Source of the DNA: Candidatus Aenigmatarchaeota archaeon
GTDB taxonomy: Archaea > Aenigmatarchaeota > Aenigmatarchaeia > GW2011-AR5 > JACRMX01
NCBI GenBank assembly: GCA_018304635.1
Contig: JAGVVW010000051.1
Span: forward strand, 1-39,806
DNA length: 39,806 nucleotides
Direction: 5' to 3'
The notes under the pieces were generated by a model. The model was not told the origin of the DNA, made no database searches, and saw only the letters and a program-made list of their open reading frames with translations. The stretch's first letter is position 1. Every line of letters starts with the position of its first letter. Shown here piece after piece: positions 1-7,053 of this stretch. Both the position numbers and the translations under genes were made by a program.

Positions 1-76
1 TGGAAATGGAGCAAAAATAGATGCACCAAAAAAGTACATGGGAAAGCGGGTATATGTTATAATCATGGATAACTAG
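1..76 (+). CDS. C-terminal fragment, DUF2080-like transposon-associated protein
   Basis: Reading frame 2 is open from the window edge to a TAG at 74-76 and encodes GNGAKIDAPKKYMGKRVYVI plus a few residues. The pattern GNGAKI-x-PKKY-x-GK-x-V is what I know from short archaeal DUF2080 proteins, which are found next to IS transposase genes. Only about 24 codons are visible, so the assignment rests on this one motif. It implies insertion-sequence material just left of the window, beside the orphan MNT gene. No terminal inverted repeat can be seen. Confidence 0.55.
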   Translation, partial: GNGAKIDAPKKYMGKRVYVIIMDN

Positions 77-103
77 CGCCTAGTTTTGTCCCACACTCTA
101 TCA

Positions 104-628
104 TTACAGCACCTTGAAATATCCGTACAATACAATTCCGTTCAGGAGATTGTTAAGAAGCTCTTTTTCACATTCTTTTATCTGCAGTTCCATAACATTT
201 ATTTTTCTGTTTAAAAACTTTTCAAATTTGTCAAAATTCAGATTCATCCTCTTCTTTGTTATTACAGCAATGTCTACATCACTTTTAGAAATATCTTCAC
301 CTCTTGAATAGCTTCCAAACAGAATTATAGCTTCCGGTTCCTCATATATATCCTGCAAAAAATCTACGAGTCCGCTTGAAAATAAAGCATCTATGTTATA
401 AAGTTGTTTTTTAGCCAAGAAAACGTGTGATCTTGAAGCTTTAATGCATTTCGATAGTTTCCCGTTTTCTATAGTTATTATCCCGGTTTTTTCCAGTTTT
501 TTTGTCAGTTTTATGATAGCAGGTGCTGAAAGCTTCGTAAGCCTAGCAAGTTCCCGTATATGAAATTCCCTTTCAGGAAAGTCAAAGAACAGTTTAGCAA
601 CTTTGTAAGTGTTATCTTTAGTTAACAT
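104..628 (-). CDS. HTH-MNT protein (orphan nucleotidyltransferase antitoxin)
   Basis: Residues 1-65 form a winged helix (FHIRELARLTKLSAPAIIKL is the helix-turn-helix core). Residues about 98-174 form a minimal nucleotidyltransferase domain with the signature GSYSRGEDISKSDVDIAV, that is GS followed by the D-x-D metal pair. In MNT/HEPN toxin-antitoxin systems the MNT protein nucleotidylates and silences the HEPN toxin; the fused HTH probably autoregulates. Unlike the other modules here, no HEPN gene follows: only about 27 bp separate the stop codon from the transposon-associated fragment at the window edge. The partner has probably been lost. The start codon at 628 lies inside a GTTAAC operator cluster, which suggests a leaderless transcript. 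Confidence 0.88.
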   Translation of the reverse strand: MLTKDNTYKVAKLFFDFPEREFHIRELARLTKLSAPAIIKLTKKLEKTGIITIENGKLSKCIKASRSHVFLAKKQLYNIDALFSSGLVDFLQDIYEEPEAIILFGSYSRGEDISKSDVDIAVITKKRMNLNFDKFEKFLNRKINVMELQIKECEKELLNNLLNGIVLYGYFKVL

Positions 629-666
629 ATGTTAATATTAGTTAACAACTAATATTTAAAGTTAAC
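621..666. promoter_or_regulatory. Operator of orphan HTH-MNT gene: GTTAAC sites in 20-bp register
   Basis: GTTAAC occurs at 621, 641 and 661, exactly 20 bp apart. Two overlapping GTTAA-N6-TTAAY palindromes sit at 621-636 and 631-646. The gene's ATG is within the first site (626-628), and the minus-strand TATA-like TTTAAATATT lies at 651-660, between sites. This fits repression by the gene's own winged helix. The same GTTAA-N6-TTAAC palindrome precedes the HTH-MNT gene at 9115. Confidence 0.6.
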
Positions 667-735
667 GCAAACATTTAATACGAAGGAGAATCTCAGCATT
701 GTCATGAAGAAAGCTTTTAATAAATTAAATAGATA

Positions 736-893
736 GGCAAAACAATAGAGGAAGCTTTGAATAATTTAAAAGAAGCCACTGTTTTATATCTTGAAGAATT
801 TCCAATGAAAATGATCGAAAAGCCAATTGTGTTGTTCCGATGCATAAAGAGTTAAAGCTTGGAACATTAAAGGGAATTCTTAAACAATCATGC
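736..893 (+). pseudogene. Relic of a HicB-HicA toxin-antitoxin pair
   Basis: Two adjacent fragments in different frames resemble the C-termini of HicB and HicA. Codons from 736 read GKTIEEALNNLKEATVLYLE followed by EFP, the typical C-terminal stretch of HicB antitoxins. From 831, in another frame, VVPMHKELKLGTLKGILKQ is the typical HicA C-terminus. A stop precedes the HicB piece and the N-terminal parts of both proteins are missing, so this is a decayed hicBA locus with internal deletions. It ends about 30 bp before the pilin-like gene at 922. I did not find the missing parts nearby. Confidence 0.65.
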
Positions 894-921
894 TTTAATT
901 ATATCAAAGCAAGAATTAATC

Positions 922-2094
922 ATGAAAGGTATCCAAAACAATATAATATTCAGCATCGTAGTTGCTGTGATTGTACTGGTAGTTGTTTTGATAATTATAA
1001 AAGTCCAGTCAGGTCTGCTTAGCGGCGAGGCAAAAAAATTATCTACAACATATGTGGGTGATAAGATATCAGTTTCATCTTCAACAGAACTTGAAGATAA
1101 TGTAGAAGTAGCATGCATCGGAGGTAACCGGTTTTTAATTTTAATTGGTTCAGAAAAAAATCCGCTGATAGTAAATACCAACGACGGTTCTGAACTCAAG
1201 GTTATTCCAATGGTTTCATTCGGCGGTAAGGTTGAACTGGACAGGAAAACAGCTATAATGACATTTCCGTCGCAGACACATTATCAGCTTGTTTTTGAAA
1301 TACAAAATCCGAAATTGATGGGTGAAATACGAACTAGAAACGTTGATCCATATCCAACACTCGTTACATTGACGTTCTGGGTTTACAATCAGCATATTAT
1401 TGGATTTGTAAAAGACCCATGCGCAAGCCTAACCATAACGAAAGAAAAAGATTGTCAGATCGGAATACATGACCTGATAAACGATAAAAAATATTACCCA
1501 TACTATTTGCAGTCAGTTGACTTCAAAATTGATATAGATAAAAATAAATGTATATCAGCCAACCCGCAATGCAGTGAATGTGGTGAAGGCTGGTTTAATT
1601 TCTGCGGACCTTGGGAATGCCATGCATTATCAAAAGCAATTATCACGAACGGGGGTTCTGGCTGTTATTATGATTTTAAATCATGTGTACCATGTATAAA
1701 AAAAGACTGTGGAACTATAACAAACAAAAATGAATGCATACATTGTAATAATAATTGTTATTGGGATGTAATTTCAATGAAATGTGAAAAGGTTCCATCA
1801 CGCTATGGATCTTCCGAATGTAAAAACCTTGACAAGTCAGATTGCATAGGCCAGAAGAAAGGCAATGCAATATGCCTCTGGCTTAATGATGATATAGGCT
1901 GTGTTGATGCAGGCAGTAATGGAAATAATATCTTATGCTATGCAGGAAAAACAAATGTATGCATTCTTGCATGCCAAAAATTATCAATTCACCAAACCCG
2001 GATATGTAATTATAACAAGATAAAATGCACAATTAACCCGAATGCTGTAAATGGATATTGTGATTATCAGATTACTCCCATCTCTTCGAATTAA
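922..2094 (+). CDS. Cys-rich exported protein with pilin-like N-terminus
   Basis: The protein has 390 residues. It starts MKGIQNN followed by a hydrophobic segment (residues about 8-27), resembling archaeal class III (prepilin) signals with cleavage after KG. After a beta-rich middle part the C-terminal half (about 205-385) is packed with Cys, including CSECGEGW, CVPCIKKDC and a SDC-x-G-x4-G-x-x-C unit, implying extracellular disulfide-bonded modules. The last type of unit recurs in the secreted protein at 38889-39674. It is the first gene of the pilin-like cluster. No specific function can be assigned. The start follows a decayed hicA fragment, and no clear Shine-Dalgarno site is visible. 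Confidence 0.75.
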   Translation: MKGIQNNIIFSIVVAVIVLVVVLIIIKVQSGLLSGEAKKLSTTYVGDKISVSSSTELEDNVEVACIGGNRFLILIGSEKNPLIVNTNDGSELKVIPMVSFGGKVELDRKTAIMTFPSQTHYQLVFEIQNPKLMGEIRTRNVDPYPTLVTLTFWVYNQHIIGFVKDPCASLTITKEKDCQIGIHDLINDKKYYPYYLQSVDFKIDIDKNKCISANPQCSECGEGWFNFCGPWECHALSKAIITNGGSGCYYDFKSCVPCIKKDCGTITNKNECIHCNNNCYWDVISMKCEKVPSRYGSSECKNLDKSDCIGQKKGNAICLWLNDDIGCVDAGSNGNNILCYAGKTNVCILACQKLSIHQTRICNYNKIKCTINPNAVNGYCDYQITPISSN

Positions 2095-2116
2095 ACCTTT
2101 TTCAATTCCCGCTGCC
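2091..2116 (+). repeat. Cassette-junction repeat, copy 1
   Basis: TTAAACCTTTTTCAATTCCC followed by GCTGCC. Copies occur at 3163-3189, 4644-4670 and, shorter, at 7054-7075, always at junctions between pilin-cluster genes and inserted modules. This copy begins at the stop codon of the gene at 922 and borders the HEPN/MNT pair at 2168-3083. Confidence 0.55.
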
Positions 2117-2167
2117 ACAAAACCATGCGAATCTGGTGCTGTAGTATAATTTTCCAAAAACATGCTA

Positions 2168-2530
2168 TCAAACATATTTCCCACACATTTCCATAATATT
2201 CTCAACGTTCCTTATCCATTGTCTTGCATCATCCTTGCTGTAATAAGATGTATGATATTCAGCAGAGCTCTTTTTCTGCAAGATATTCTGAATAGTGTGC
2301 AGAAACCTGCTTTCTTCACCACGGATAAGATTTCGTGACAACACTTCCTTGAAAAAATCGGTTGCCTTGTCATGCCGCTGTGGTGTTCTGCTGAATTTTT
2401 CTTCAAACAATGCATCCAGAGATTTTATCATGGCATGAGCAGACATAGCAGCAGAAACCCTTGGATTTTCATCAAGAATGTACTGTGCACATTTTATCCA
2501 TGAATTAGCATCTTTAAAGTGTTCATTCAT
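2168..2530 (-). CDS. HEPN domain protein (toxin partner of MNT)
   Basis: This is a 120-residue all-helical protein of the HEPN type (compare PF05168): an N-terminal helix starting HFKDANSWIKCAQ, an alanine-rich helix around residue 30-45, and a C-terminal motif AEYHTSYYSKDDARQWI resembling the A-x-Y segment of archaeal HEPN proteins. It overlaps the end of the HTH-MNT gene by 8 bp in the usual antitoxin-then-toxin order, so the two are translationally coupled. The Arg of the R-x4-6-H catalytic motif is not obvious at the usual place; RTPQRH upstream fits the pattern but not the expected position. RNase activity is therefore uncertain. Confidence 0.75.
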   Translation of the reverse strand: MNEHFKDANSWIKCAQYILDENPRVSAAMSAHAMIKSLDALFEEKFSRTPQRHDKATDFFKEVLSRNLIRGEESRFLHTIQNILQKKSSAEYHTSYYSKDDARQWIRNVENIMEMCGKYV

Positions 2531-3083
2531 AAAACAATTCCCTCTTTGTGTATATTTTTACCGAAAAAGGATTTAAGCTTTTCCATTTTTTAAACTTTTT
2601 AATTTCGACAATGTCGGGCATCACTCTGACTCCAGATTCGTGACTCATTTTTTCAGTTATTATATTTACTTCATCCTCCAGAAATTTACAGGTTTTTGTT
2701 ATCAGAATGAGAATATCTATATCGCTTTTCAGATTTGCTGTATTTCTTGCAACAGAGCCGAATAAAATGCATTTTTTTACAGCTTTTATTTTATAAATTT
2801 CTTTGGCATATTTTTTCGCTATTTCCTTCATATAATTTTGGTCAATATCCAGTATTTTCAACAGTTCTTTTAGGTAGTCGTTATTCTTTATTTTTACAGT
2901 TTCTGTCTTCCCTGCATAGCTCTTTAATACAATATCCAAATCAACGAATCTGTTGATTATTCTCCATACCGTTGTTTTCGGTATTCCCGATTCTTTGGAA
3001 AGCTCTGTCAACATCCATATCCTTTCCGGATAGTCTATTAATTTTTTAATAATGCCCAATTCTTTTTCATTTGCGATTAACAT
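2523..3083 (-). CDS. HTH-MNT protein (nucleotidyltransferase antitoxin)
   Basis: Residues 1-65 are a winged helix (MLTELSKESGIPKTTVWRI). Residues about 100-186 hold a minimal nucleotidyltransferase domain with GSVARNTANLKSDIDILI. The GS and D-x-D residues are present, so metal-dependent nucleotidyl transfer is plausible. It is upstream of and overlaps the HEPN gene. Two tandem palindromes lie just before the start codon and probably bind this protein. The recognition helix (IPKTTVWRI) differs from those of the other modules, matching its different operator. Confidence 0.88.
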   Translation of the reverse strand: MLIANEKELGIIKKLIDYPERIWMLTELSKESGIPKTTVWRIINRFVDLDIVLKSYAGKTETVKIKNNDYLKELLKILDIDQNYMKEIAKKYAKEIYKIKAVKKCILFGSVARNTANLKSDIDILILITKTCKFLEDEVNIITEKMSHESGVRVMPDIVEIKKFKKWKSLNPFSVKIYTKRELFYE

Positions 3084-3094
3084 ATACCATCACG

Positions 3095-3128
3095 TTTCAT
3101 TTATGAAACATATATTTCATTTATGAAA
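3095..3128. promoter_or_regulatory. Tandem palindromic operator TTTCATTTATGAAA x2
   Basis: The 14-bp perfect palindrome TTTCATTTATGAAA occurs at 3095-3108 and 3115-3128. The two copies are offset by exactly 20 bp, about two helical turns, 12 bp upstream of the HTH-MNT start codon. Binding of two dimers on one DNA face by the HTH-MNT protein is the simplest reading. Confidence 0.7.
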
Positions 3129-3162
3129 CATAAGAATCAGTATCTTTAATTATAATCGTACA

Positions 3163-3189
3163 TTAAACCATTTTTCAATTCCTCGCTGG
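3163..3189 (+). repeat. Cassette-junction repeat, copy 2
   Basis: TTAAACCATTTTTCAATTCC followed by TCGCTGG. It differs from copy 1 by single-base insertions. It lies between the HEPN/MNT pair and the ATPase gene, with no gene start next to it. Confidence 0.55.
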
Positions 3190-3234
3190 AGCCATTCCCA
3201 TACCCCATTTATGGTTAGCATAAACTTTAAATAC

Positions 3235-3277
3235 TATACTAAATAAATATTCATAAATTTATTTAGTATACTAAATA
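3235..3277. promoter_or_regulatory. Operator-like triple TATACTAAATA upstream of ATPase
   Basis: TATACTAAATA occurs at 3235-3245 and 3267-3277 on the plus strand and inverted at 3260-3270. The last two together form a perfect 18-bp palindrome, TATTTAGTATACTAAATA. A 13-bp inverted repeat also pairs 3236-3248 with 3257-3269. The site ends 10-30 bp before the possible ATPase starts, as expected for a repressor site over an archaeal promoter. The ATPase carries its own winged-helix segment and may bind here. Confidence 0.55.
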
Positions 3278-3286
3278 CAATAATAT

Positions 3287-4624
3287 ATGATATATTCAGT
3301 GATATGTATGCGAAAAGATGAAATAATGGAAATTTTACAGGACTGGAATTTCTGGAAAAAGGAATTGGATACAGGCAGGTATAGACCTGATTACATTGAT
3401 AAATGTCGTAATTTTCTTAAAACGAATGTTATTATAGCTATCATTGGCGTAAGAAGGTCAGGTAAGTCGTATATAATGAGGCAGTTGATGAATAAAATAT
3501 CCGAAAACACAGAAAAAAAGAATATATTAATGATCAATTTTGAGGATAGAAGATTTGCAGAATTCTACTCGAAAATTCTTGACGAAATCTACGATGCATA
3601 TTTGGAATTTTTAAAGCCCGACAAAAATGTTTTTGTTTTTCTGGATGAGATTCACAACGTGCCAAAATGGGAGAAGTGGGTGAGAACAATGCATGAATTA
3701 GGAAAAGCAAAAATAATAATTTCCGGGTCGTCATCAAAATTACTGTCAGGAGAGTTGTCAAGTGTTTTGACAGGAAGGCACCTTGATGTTCATGTCATTC
3801 CTCTCAGTTTCAAAGAATTTTTACAATTTAAAAATATAGAGGTAAAAGATAAACTTGATACAATATCAAAAAGACTGGAAATTAAAAGAGCCCTGAATGA
3901 ATATATGGAATTCGGAGGATTTCCTGAAGTTGTTCTGGGCAGCGAAAAAAAACAGCTTCTTTTGACATATTTTGATGATATACTAACAAAAGATATAGAA
4001 AGAAGATATAAACTTAAAAAAAGTGATATATTAAGGTCATTGGCAAAATTTTATCTGACAAATACCTCAGGCACTATAACATTTAATTCATTAAAAAAAT
4101 CTTTGGATACAACAACGAACACTATAGAAAAATTTTCTTCATATCTGGAAGAATCGAATATATTGTTTTTTGTAAAGAGATTTTCATTCAAGGTCAAGGA
4201 ACAGGAAAAAGCTGCGAGGAAAGTTTATGCAATAGATGTGGGATTGTCTAATGCTGTTGGGTTTAAGTTTATCTCAAATTTTGGAAGAATCATGGAGAAT
4301 ATAGTTGCAATAGAATTAAAAAAAGCAGAAAGCCTGAATCCAAACATGGGAATATTCTATTGGCAAAATCAGCAGCAATATGAAGTGGATTTTGTCGTCA
4401 AAGAAGGATTAAAAGTCAAAAAGTTAATACAGGCCTGCTGGGATATCTCTGGCTATAAGACAAAAGAGCGGGAAATAAGGGCATTGACAAAAGCAGGCGA
4501 GGAGTTAAAATGCAAAAATCTGATTGTAATAACAGAAGACTACGAAGCTGAAGAAACAATAAATGGAAAAAAAATAAAATTCATACCACTATGGAAGTGG
4601 TTGTTGGACACATTATTTTATTAA
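3287..4624 (+). CDS. AAA_14/DUF4143 family ATPase
   Basis: This is a 445-residue archaeal P-loop ATPase of the COG1373 type. Walker A is GVRRSGKS (residue about 55), Walker B is VFVFLDEIHN (about 110), sensor-1 is IIISGSSSKLL (about 145), and LTGRHLDVHVIPLSFKEFL is characteristic of AAA_14. A winged-helix segment follows at about 250-295, then a DUF4143 C-terminal domain of nuclease-like fold (YAIDVGLSNA, YWQNQQQYEVDFVV). Such ATPases are abundant in archaea and are suspected to belong to toxin-antitoxin or mobile systems; their substrate is unknown. The ATG at 3308 (MRKDEIMEIL) is an equally good start. The gene stands alone between two copies of the junction repeat. Confidence 0.88.
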   Translation: MIYSVICMRKDEIMEILQDWNFWKKELDTGRYRPDYIDKCRNFLKTNVIIAIIGVRRSGKSYIMRQLMNKISENTEKKNILMINFEDRRFAEFYSKILDEIYDAYLEFLKPDKNVFVFLDEIHNVPKWEKWVRTMHELGKAKIIISGSSSKLLSGELSSVLTGRHLDVHVIPLSFKEFLQFKNIEVKDKLDTISKRLEIKRALNEYMEFGGFPEVVLGSEKKQLLLTYFDDILTKDIERRYKLKKSDILRSLAKFYLTNTSGTITFNSLKKSLDTTTNTIEKFSSYLEESNILFFVKRFSFKVKEQEKAARKVYAIDVGLSNAVGFKFISNFGRIMENIVAIELKKAESLNPNMGIFYWQNQQQYEVDFVVKEGLKVKKLIQACWDISGYKTKEREIRALTKAGEELKCKNLIVITEDYEAEETINGKKIKFIPLWKWLLDTLFY

Positions 4625-4643
4625 CACCCGGTTTTTCCCACAC

Positions 4644-4670
4644 TATAAATCTTTTTCAATTCTCGCTGCC
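4644..4670 (+). repeat. Cassette-junction repeat, copy 3, probably overlapping a promoter
   Basis: ATAAATCTTTTTCAATTCTC followed by GCTGCC. It is nearly identical to copy 1. It lies 11 bp before the start of the small membrane protein gene at 4682, and the preceding CTATAAATC could be a TATA box. Copies 1 and 2 may be duplicates of this leader left behind when cassettes inserted. Confidence 0.5.
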
Positions 4671-4681
4671 AGATAATTATC

Positions 4682-4837
4682 ATGGCATGGAACTTGACGC
4701 ATGTTTTGCTCGCAGTTGTTTTAGGATTTATAATACTCATGGTCTTTTTGACAATATTTGCAAATGGCCAAACTTTTTACATCAACCCAGCGCAGCAGAG
4801 AACCGCCGGGCTTTTGGGATTGTTCAGGCCGGTTTGA
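4682..4837 (+). CDS. 51-residue single-span membrane protein of the pilin cluster
   Basis: Too short for the ORF track. The product begins MAWNLTHVLLAVVLGFIILM, continues with a hydrophobic span to about residue 27, and ends in a short extracellular or cytosolic tail (NPAQQRTAGLLGLFRPV). Its size and design match the 48-residue protein at 7090. A decayed second copy of its 3' half lies at 5943-6032. Conservation of the tail in that copy supports real coding. Function is unknown; it may be a minor pilin-like subunit or a small membrane scaffold of the surface cluster. Confidence 0.65.
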   Translation: MAWNLTHVLLAVVLGFIILMVFLTIFANGQTFYINPAQQRTAGLLGLFRPV

Positions 4838-4842
4838 AATTT
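4799..4842 (+). repeat. Left 44-nt direct repeat flanking HEPN/MNT module 3
   Basis: The last 39 bp of the small membrane gene plus 5 bp beyond it recur at 5994-6036 with one substitution and one deletion. The HTH-MNT/HEPN pair (4892-5930) lies exactly between the copies, as expected if the module entered at the 3' end of this gene with duplication of the target. Confidence 0.8.
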
Positions 4843-4885
4843 TTCATAAGACAGAAACCTTTTTATAGTTATTGTATCTAAATTT

Positions 4886-4897
4886 ATACATATGTAT
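4886..4897. promoter_or_regulatory. Palindromic operator ATACATATGTAT over the start codon
   Basis: This 12-bp perfect palindrome contains the ATG of the HTH-MNT gene. The half-site TGTAT recurs 20 bp upstream (4873-4877), in the same register as the tandem operators of the other modules, but the second palindrome is imperfect. Confidence 0.5.
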
Positions 4898-5470
4898 CAT
4901 AACTTATACAACGAACTGAAACTTTTGCTTTTATATACCGGTGATTATAAAAGAAAGCTGTATCTAAGGGAGATAAGCAGACAGGCAAAAATTCCATTAA
5001 AAACAACCCAGAATCTGCTGGCTGCTTTTGAGGAAAAAAACATACTCAAAAGCAATAGCGAAGGCAAACACAAATATTTCAGCCTCAATCTTGATAATAT
5101 ACATACCAGATTTTTACTGCTTCAGACCGAAATATACAAAACAATATTATTCTTACAGAAATATCCAGTATTTAAAACGTTTGCCAAGTCGATCGAATCA
5201 AATGACCTAATAATTGTTTTTGGCAGCTTTGCCAATTTCACAGCTGCCAAAGATTCTGATCTGGATATATTGACAGTTTCAGAAAATCAATATAATCTTT
5301 CTGCACATTTAATTCCCTACAGGATTCATCAGTTAAATATATCACAAAAATCTTTTTTGAAAGCTGTTGAAAAAAAAGAAGCTCTGATAAAGGAAATAGA
5401 AACAAATCATGTCATATTAAATAATCATTCATTTTATGTAAATGCAATATGGCGGTATTATGGAAAATAG
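4892..5470 (+). CDS. HTH-MNT protein (nucleotidyltransferase antitoxin)
   Basis: Residues 20-60 form a winged helix (YLREISRQAKIPLKTTQNLL). Residues 100-192 form a nucleotidyltransferase-like domain with IIVFGSFANFTAAKDSDLDI, retaining GS and D-x-D. The first 20 residues lengthen the N-terminus compared with the other HTH-MNT proteins. It overlaps the HEPN gene by 11 bp and shares its strand with the host pilin cluster. The start is fixed by the palindrome covering the ATG. The expected role is silencing of the HEPN partner plus autoregulation. Confidence 0.86.
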   Translation: MYHNLYNELKLLLLYTGDYKRKLYLREISRQAKIPLKTTQNLLAAFEEKNILKSNSEGKHKYFSLNLDNIHTRFLLLQTEIYKTILFLQKYPVFKTFAKSIESNDLIIVFGSFANFTAAKDSDLDILTVSENQYNLSAHLIPYRIHQLNISQKSFLKAVEKKEALIKEIETNHVILNNHSFYVNAIWRYYGK

Positions 5471-5930
5471 AAGATTGAAGTGGTGTTTTGGATTGAAAGA
5501 CGGGATGAAAGTCGTCGAGCCAAATGAAAGGTTATCCAAATCTTACCTCGAAGAATCTAAATCTTCACTACTTAGGGCAGAGAAAAATTTCAGAGAAGAT
5601 GATCTGTTATGGACAACCGTAGTTATTTACTATTCAGAGTATTATGCTCTGTATTCTTTTCTTCAGAGAATCGGTATAAAATGTGAGAACCATTCCTGTT
5701 CGATTTTTGCAGTTACGACACTATTGGGAAAAGACAAAACAAAGACAATAGAGTCCCATAAGAATAAGAGAATAGATGCGCAGTACTATATGAAAGTCGA
5801 TAAAAAGGATGAAATATACAAAATGCTGCATGAAGCTAAAACATTCGTATCAACATTTGATGAAATCATTTCTAATCTGAAGCAAAAAGAAATCAGTACC
5901 TATAGGAAAATTCTGAATAAATACAAATAG
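5460..5930 (+). CDS. HEPN domain protein (toxin partner of MNT)
   Basis: This protein resembles PF05168: SKSYLEESKSSLLRAEKNF at the start, a central helix WTTVVIYYSEYYALYSFLQ, and a C-terminal KRIDAQYYMKVDKKDEI that corresponds to the R-x-D-A-x-Y motif. The canonical catalytic His is replaced by Tyr. I chose the ATG at 5460, which overlaps the MNT stop by 11 bp; the track start at 5442 and an internal ATG at 5505 are possible too. It forms a module with the upstream HTH-MNT gene. It may be a toxin or a non-catalytic partner in the style of HI0074. Confidence 0.82.
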   Translation: MENRRLKWCFGLKDGMKVVEPNERLSKSYLEESKSSLLRAEKNFREDDLLWTTVVIYYSEYYALYSFLQRIGIKCENHSCSIFAVTTLLGKDKTKTIESHKNKRIDAQYYMKVDKKDEIYKMLHEAKTFVSTFDEIISNLKQKEISTYRKILNKYK

Positions 5931-5942
5931 ATTTCTCAGTCA

Positions 5943-6032
5943 CGTTTTTTTAATAATAATTGCAGACGACTATACACAATTCCTGTTCATCAAAGAACCG
6001 CAGGGCTTTTGGGATTGTTCAGGCCGGTTTAA
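5943..6032 (+). pseudogene. Decayed second copy of the small membrane protein gene
   Basis: The frame ending in TAA at 6030-6032 encodes QRTAGLLGLFRPV, identical to the tail of the 51-residue protein at 4682. Upstream, GTTTTTTTAATAATAATTGC resembles the host segment that encodes VFLTIFAN, but the reading frame is broken and the N-terminal half is absent. The convergent HEPN gene (6019-6435) takes its last codons from this relic. Confidence 0.7.
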
Positions 6033-6036
6033 ATTT
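5994..6036 (+). repeat. Right 43-nt direct repeat flanking HEPN/MNT module 3
   Basis: Counterpart of 4799-4842, matching 42 of 44 positions (GCC to GCA, and one deleted G). It has no independent function other than ending the relic gene and supplying the C-terminal codons of the HEPN gene on the other strand. Confidence 0.8.
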
Positions 6037-6435
6037 CTTTTTCAGATAATCCACTAATTTAATAACATCTCCTTTACACGATTTCACGGTTTCTTTGTCT
6101 ACGGGCTTTCCATAATAATTTATCTTATTTCGTATCTTTCTGAATCTGTCAAATTTTATGGATGCGGTATCCTCATTCAAAACATTTTTGAGAAAGTATG
6201 TATAAGCTTCGTGTGAATAAATCTTATAACCTTTTTCCACAGCCATTGCCTCAAGTAACTGTCTTAATGCATCGTAATAAGCAGACATCATGAATGAGGC
6301 ATTTGTGTCTATAATCTCCATACTTCTGAGAATAGCCAGATTATTTCCTGACATTTTTGCCAGAGCTTTAGCAAGCTGAATATCGGGGTTTCTTTTTCGT
6401 ACCTTCCCTGATTCTATAAAATCCTGAAATTTCAT
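6019..6435 (-). CDS. HEPN-like protein (toxin partner of MNT)
   Basis: This 138-residue helical protein starts MKFQDFIESGKVRKRNPDIQ, a head also seen in the partner at 9651 (FNEYVKEGMVRKQFPD). It contains the C-terminal motif FRKIRNKINYYGKPVD, which is the RN-x3-Y-Y-G signature of a HEPN subfamily in which Tyr stands where His is expected. It overlaps the upstream HTH-MNT gene by 4 bp (ATGA). Its final residues (KPA and stop) are encoded by the repeat that copies the 3' end of the small membrane gene, so its C-terminus was probably created by insertion. Confidence 0.82.
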   Translation of the reverse strand: MKFQDFIESGKVRKRNPDIQLAKALAKMSGNNLAILRSMEIIDTNASFMMSAYYDALRQLLEAMAVEKGYKIYSHEAYTYFLKNVLNEDTASIKFDRFRKIRNKINYYGKPVDKETVKSCKGDVIKLVDYLKKKFKPA

Positions 6436-6971
6436 ATAAAAACCTCAAAAAATCCACTCATTCTTATCCCGTTCATGATATTGTTAAGGAGCTCTTTATT
6501 TTCTTTTTTTATATTTTCAACCTTTTTTTTATTCATTACAAACAATTGGATCTCGCTGCCAAAAATCTTTTCAAAAGTTGCAACATCCAGATTTTTTTTA
6601 GATTCTGATAATACAAACAAATCAATGTCACTTCTTTTTGTATTCTCGCCTTTGGCATAAGAGCCGAATAAAATTATAACCTCTGGATAAAGTTCGTCTT
6701 CTATAACTTCTATCAGTCCCGAATTTCTTATTTTGGATATATTATAATAAATTTTAATGTCTTTGAATTTTTCACTTTCTGCATCCGCCTGATATAAAAT
6801 GCAATTAAATTCCTTTCTCTTTCTGAGGAAACCGTCTTTTGCCAGAATCTGAAGATATTTTGATGCCGTAGATGGATTTATTTTCAGAAGTCTGGCTATT
6901 TCTCTCACTGAAAACCTTTTTTCAGGCTCTTCAATAAATATATTCAGGATATTGTCTATTTTTTTAAACAT
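6432..6971 (-). CDS. HTH-MNT protein (nucleotidyltransferase antitoxin)
   Basis: Residues 1-60 form a winged helix (VREIARLLKINPSTASKYLQ). Residues 95-179 form a minimal nucleotidyltransferase domain with GSYAKGENTKRSDIDLFVLS. It is first in an operon with the overlapping HEPN gene. The start codon lies inside the first of two ACATATGT palindromes, so the mRNA is probably leaderless and autoregulated. The C-terminal pattern ELLNNIMNGIRMSGFFEV is shared with the MNT proteins at 104 (ELLNNLLNGIVLYGYFKV) and 9115 (RNNILGGILLSGWVEL), marking these three as close relatives. Confidence 0.88.
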   Translation of the reverse strand: MFKKIDNILNIFIEEPEKRFSVREIARLLKINPSTASKYLQILAKDGFLRKRKEFNCILYQADAESEKFKDIKIYYNISKIRNSGLIEVIEDELYPEVIILFGSYAKGENTKRSDIDLFVLSESKKNLDVATFEKIFGSEIQLFVMNKKKVENIKKENKELLNNIMNGIRMSGFFEVFI

Positions 6972-6995
6972 ATGTATAATTAAATAGACATATGT
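6968..6995. promoter_or_regulatory. Tandem ACATATGT operator, 20-bp register
   Basis: ACATATGT occurs at 6968-6975 and 6988-6995, offset by exactly 20 bp. Flanking bases extend the pair to an inverted TAAACATATGT/ACATATGTTTA arrangement. The ATG of the HTH-MNT gene (6969-6971) is inside the first copy. This parallels the operators at 621, 3095 and 9088. Confidence 0.65.
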
Positions 6996-7053
6996 TTAAA
7001 TAGTTTACTAGTATGCCAGCAACTTAATATGTTTCTTCTTTTCGAGAGTGTAC

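Noticed and set aside
1984-2415. Minus-strand ORFs 1984-2205 and 2212-2415
   Set aside because: The first runs antisense to the 3' end of the Cys-rich gene, and the second is an alternate frame of the HEPN gene. Neither has its own signals or plausible composition.
2091-4670. Junction repeats as a CRISPR array
   Set aside because: Only three or four diverged copies, spaced 1-2.4 kb apart with genes between them, and no cas genes.
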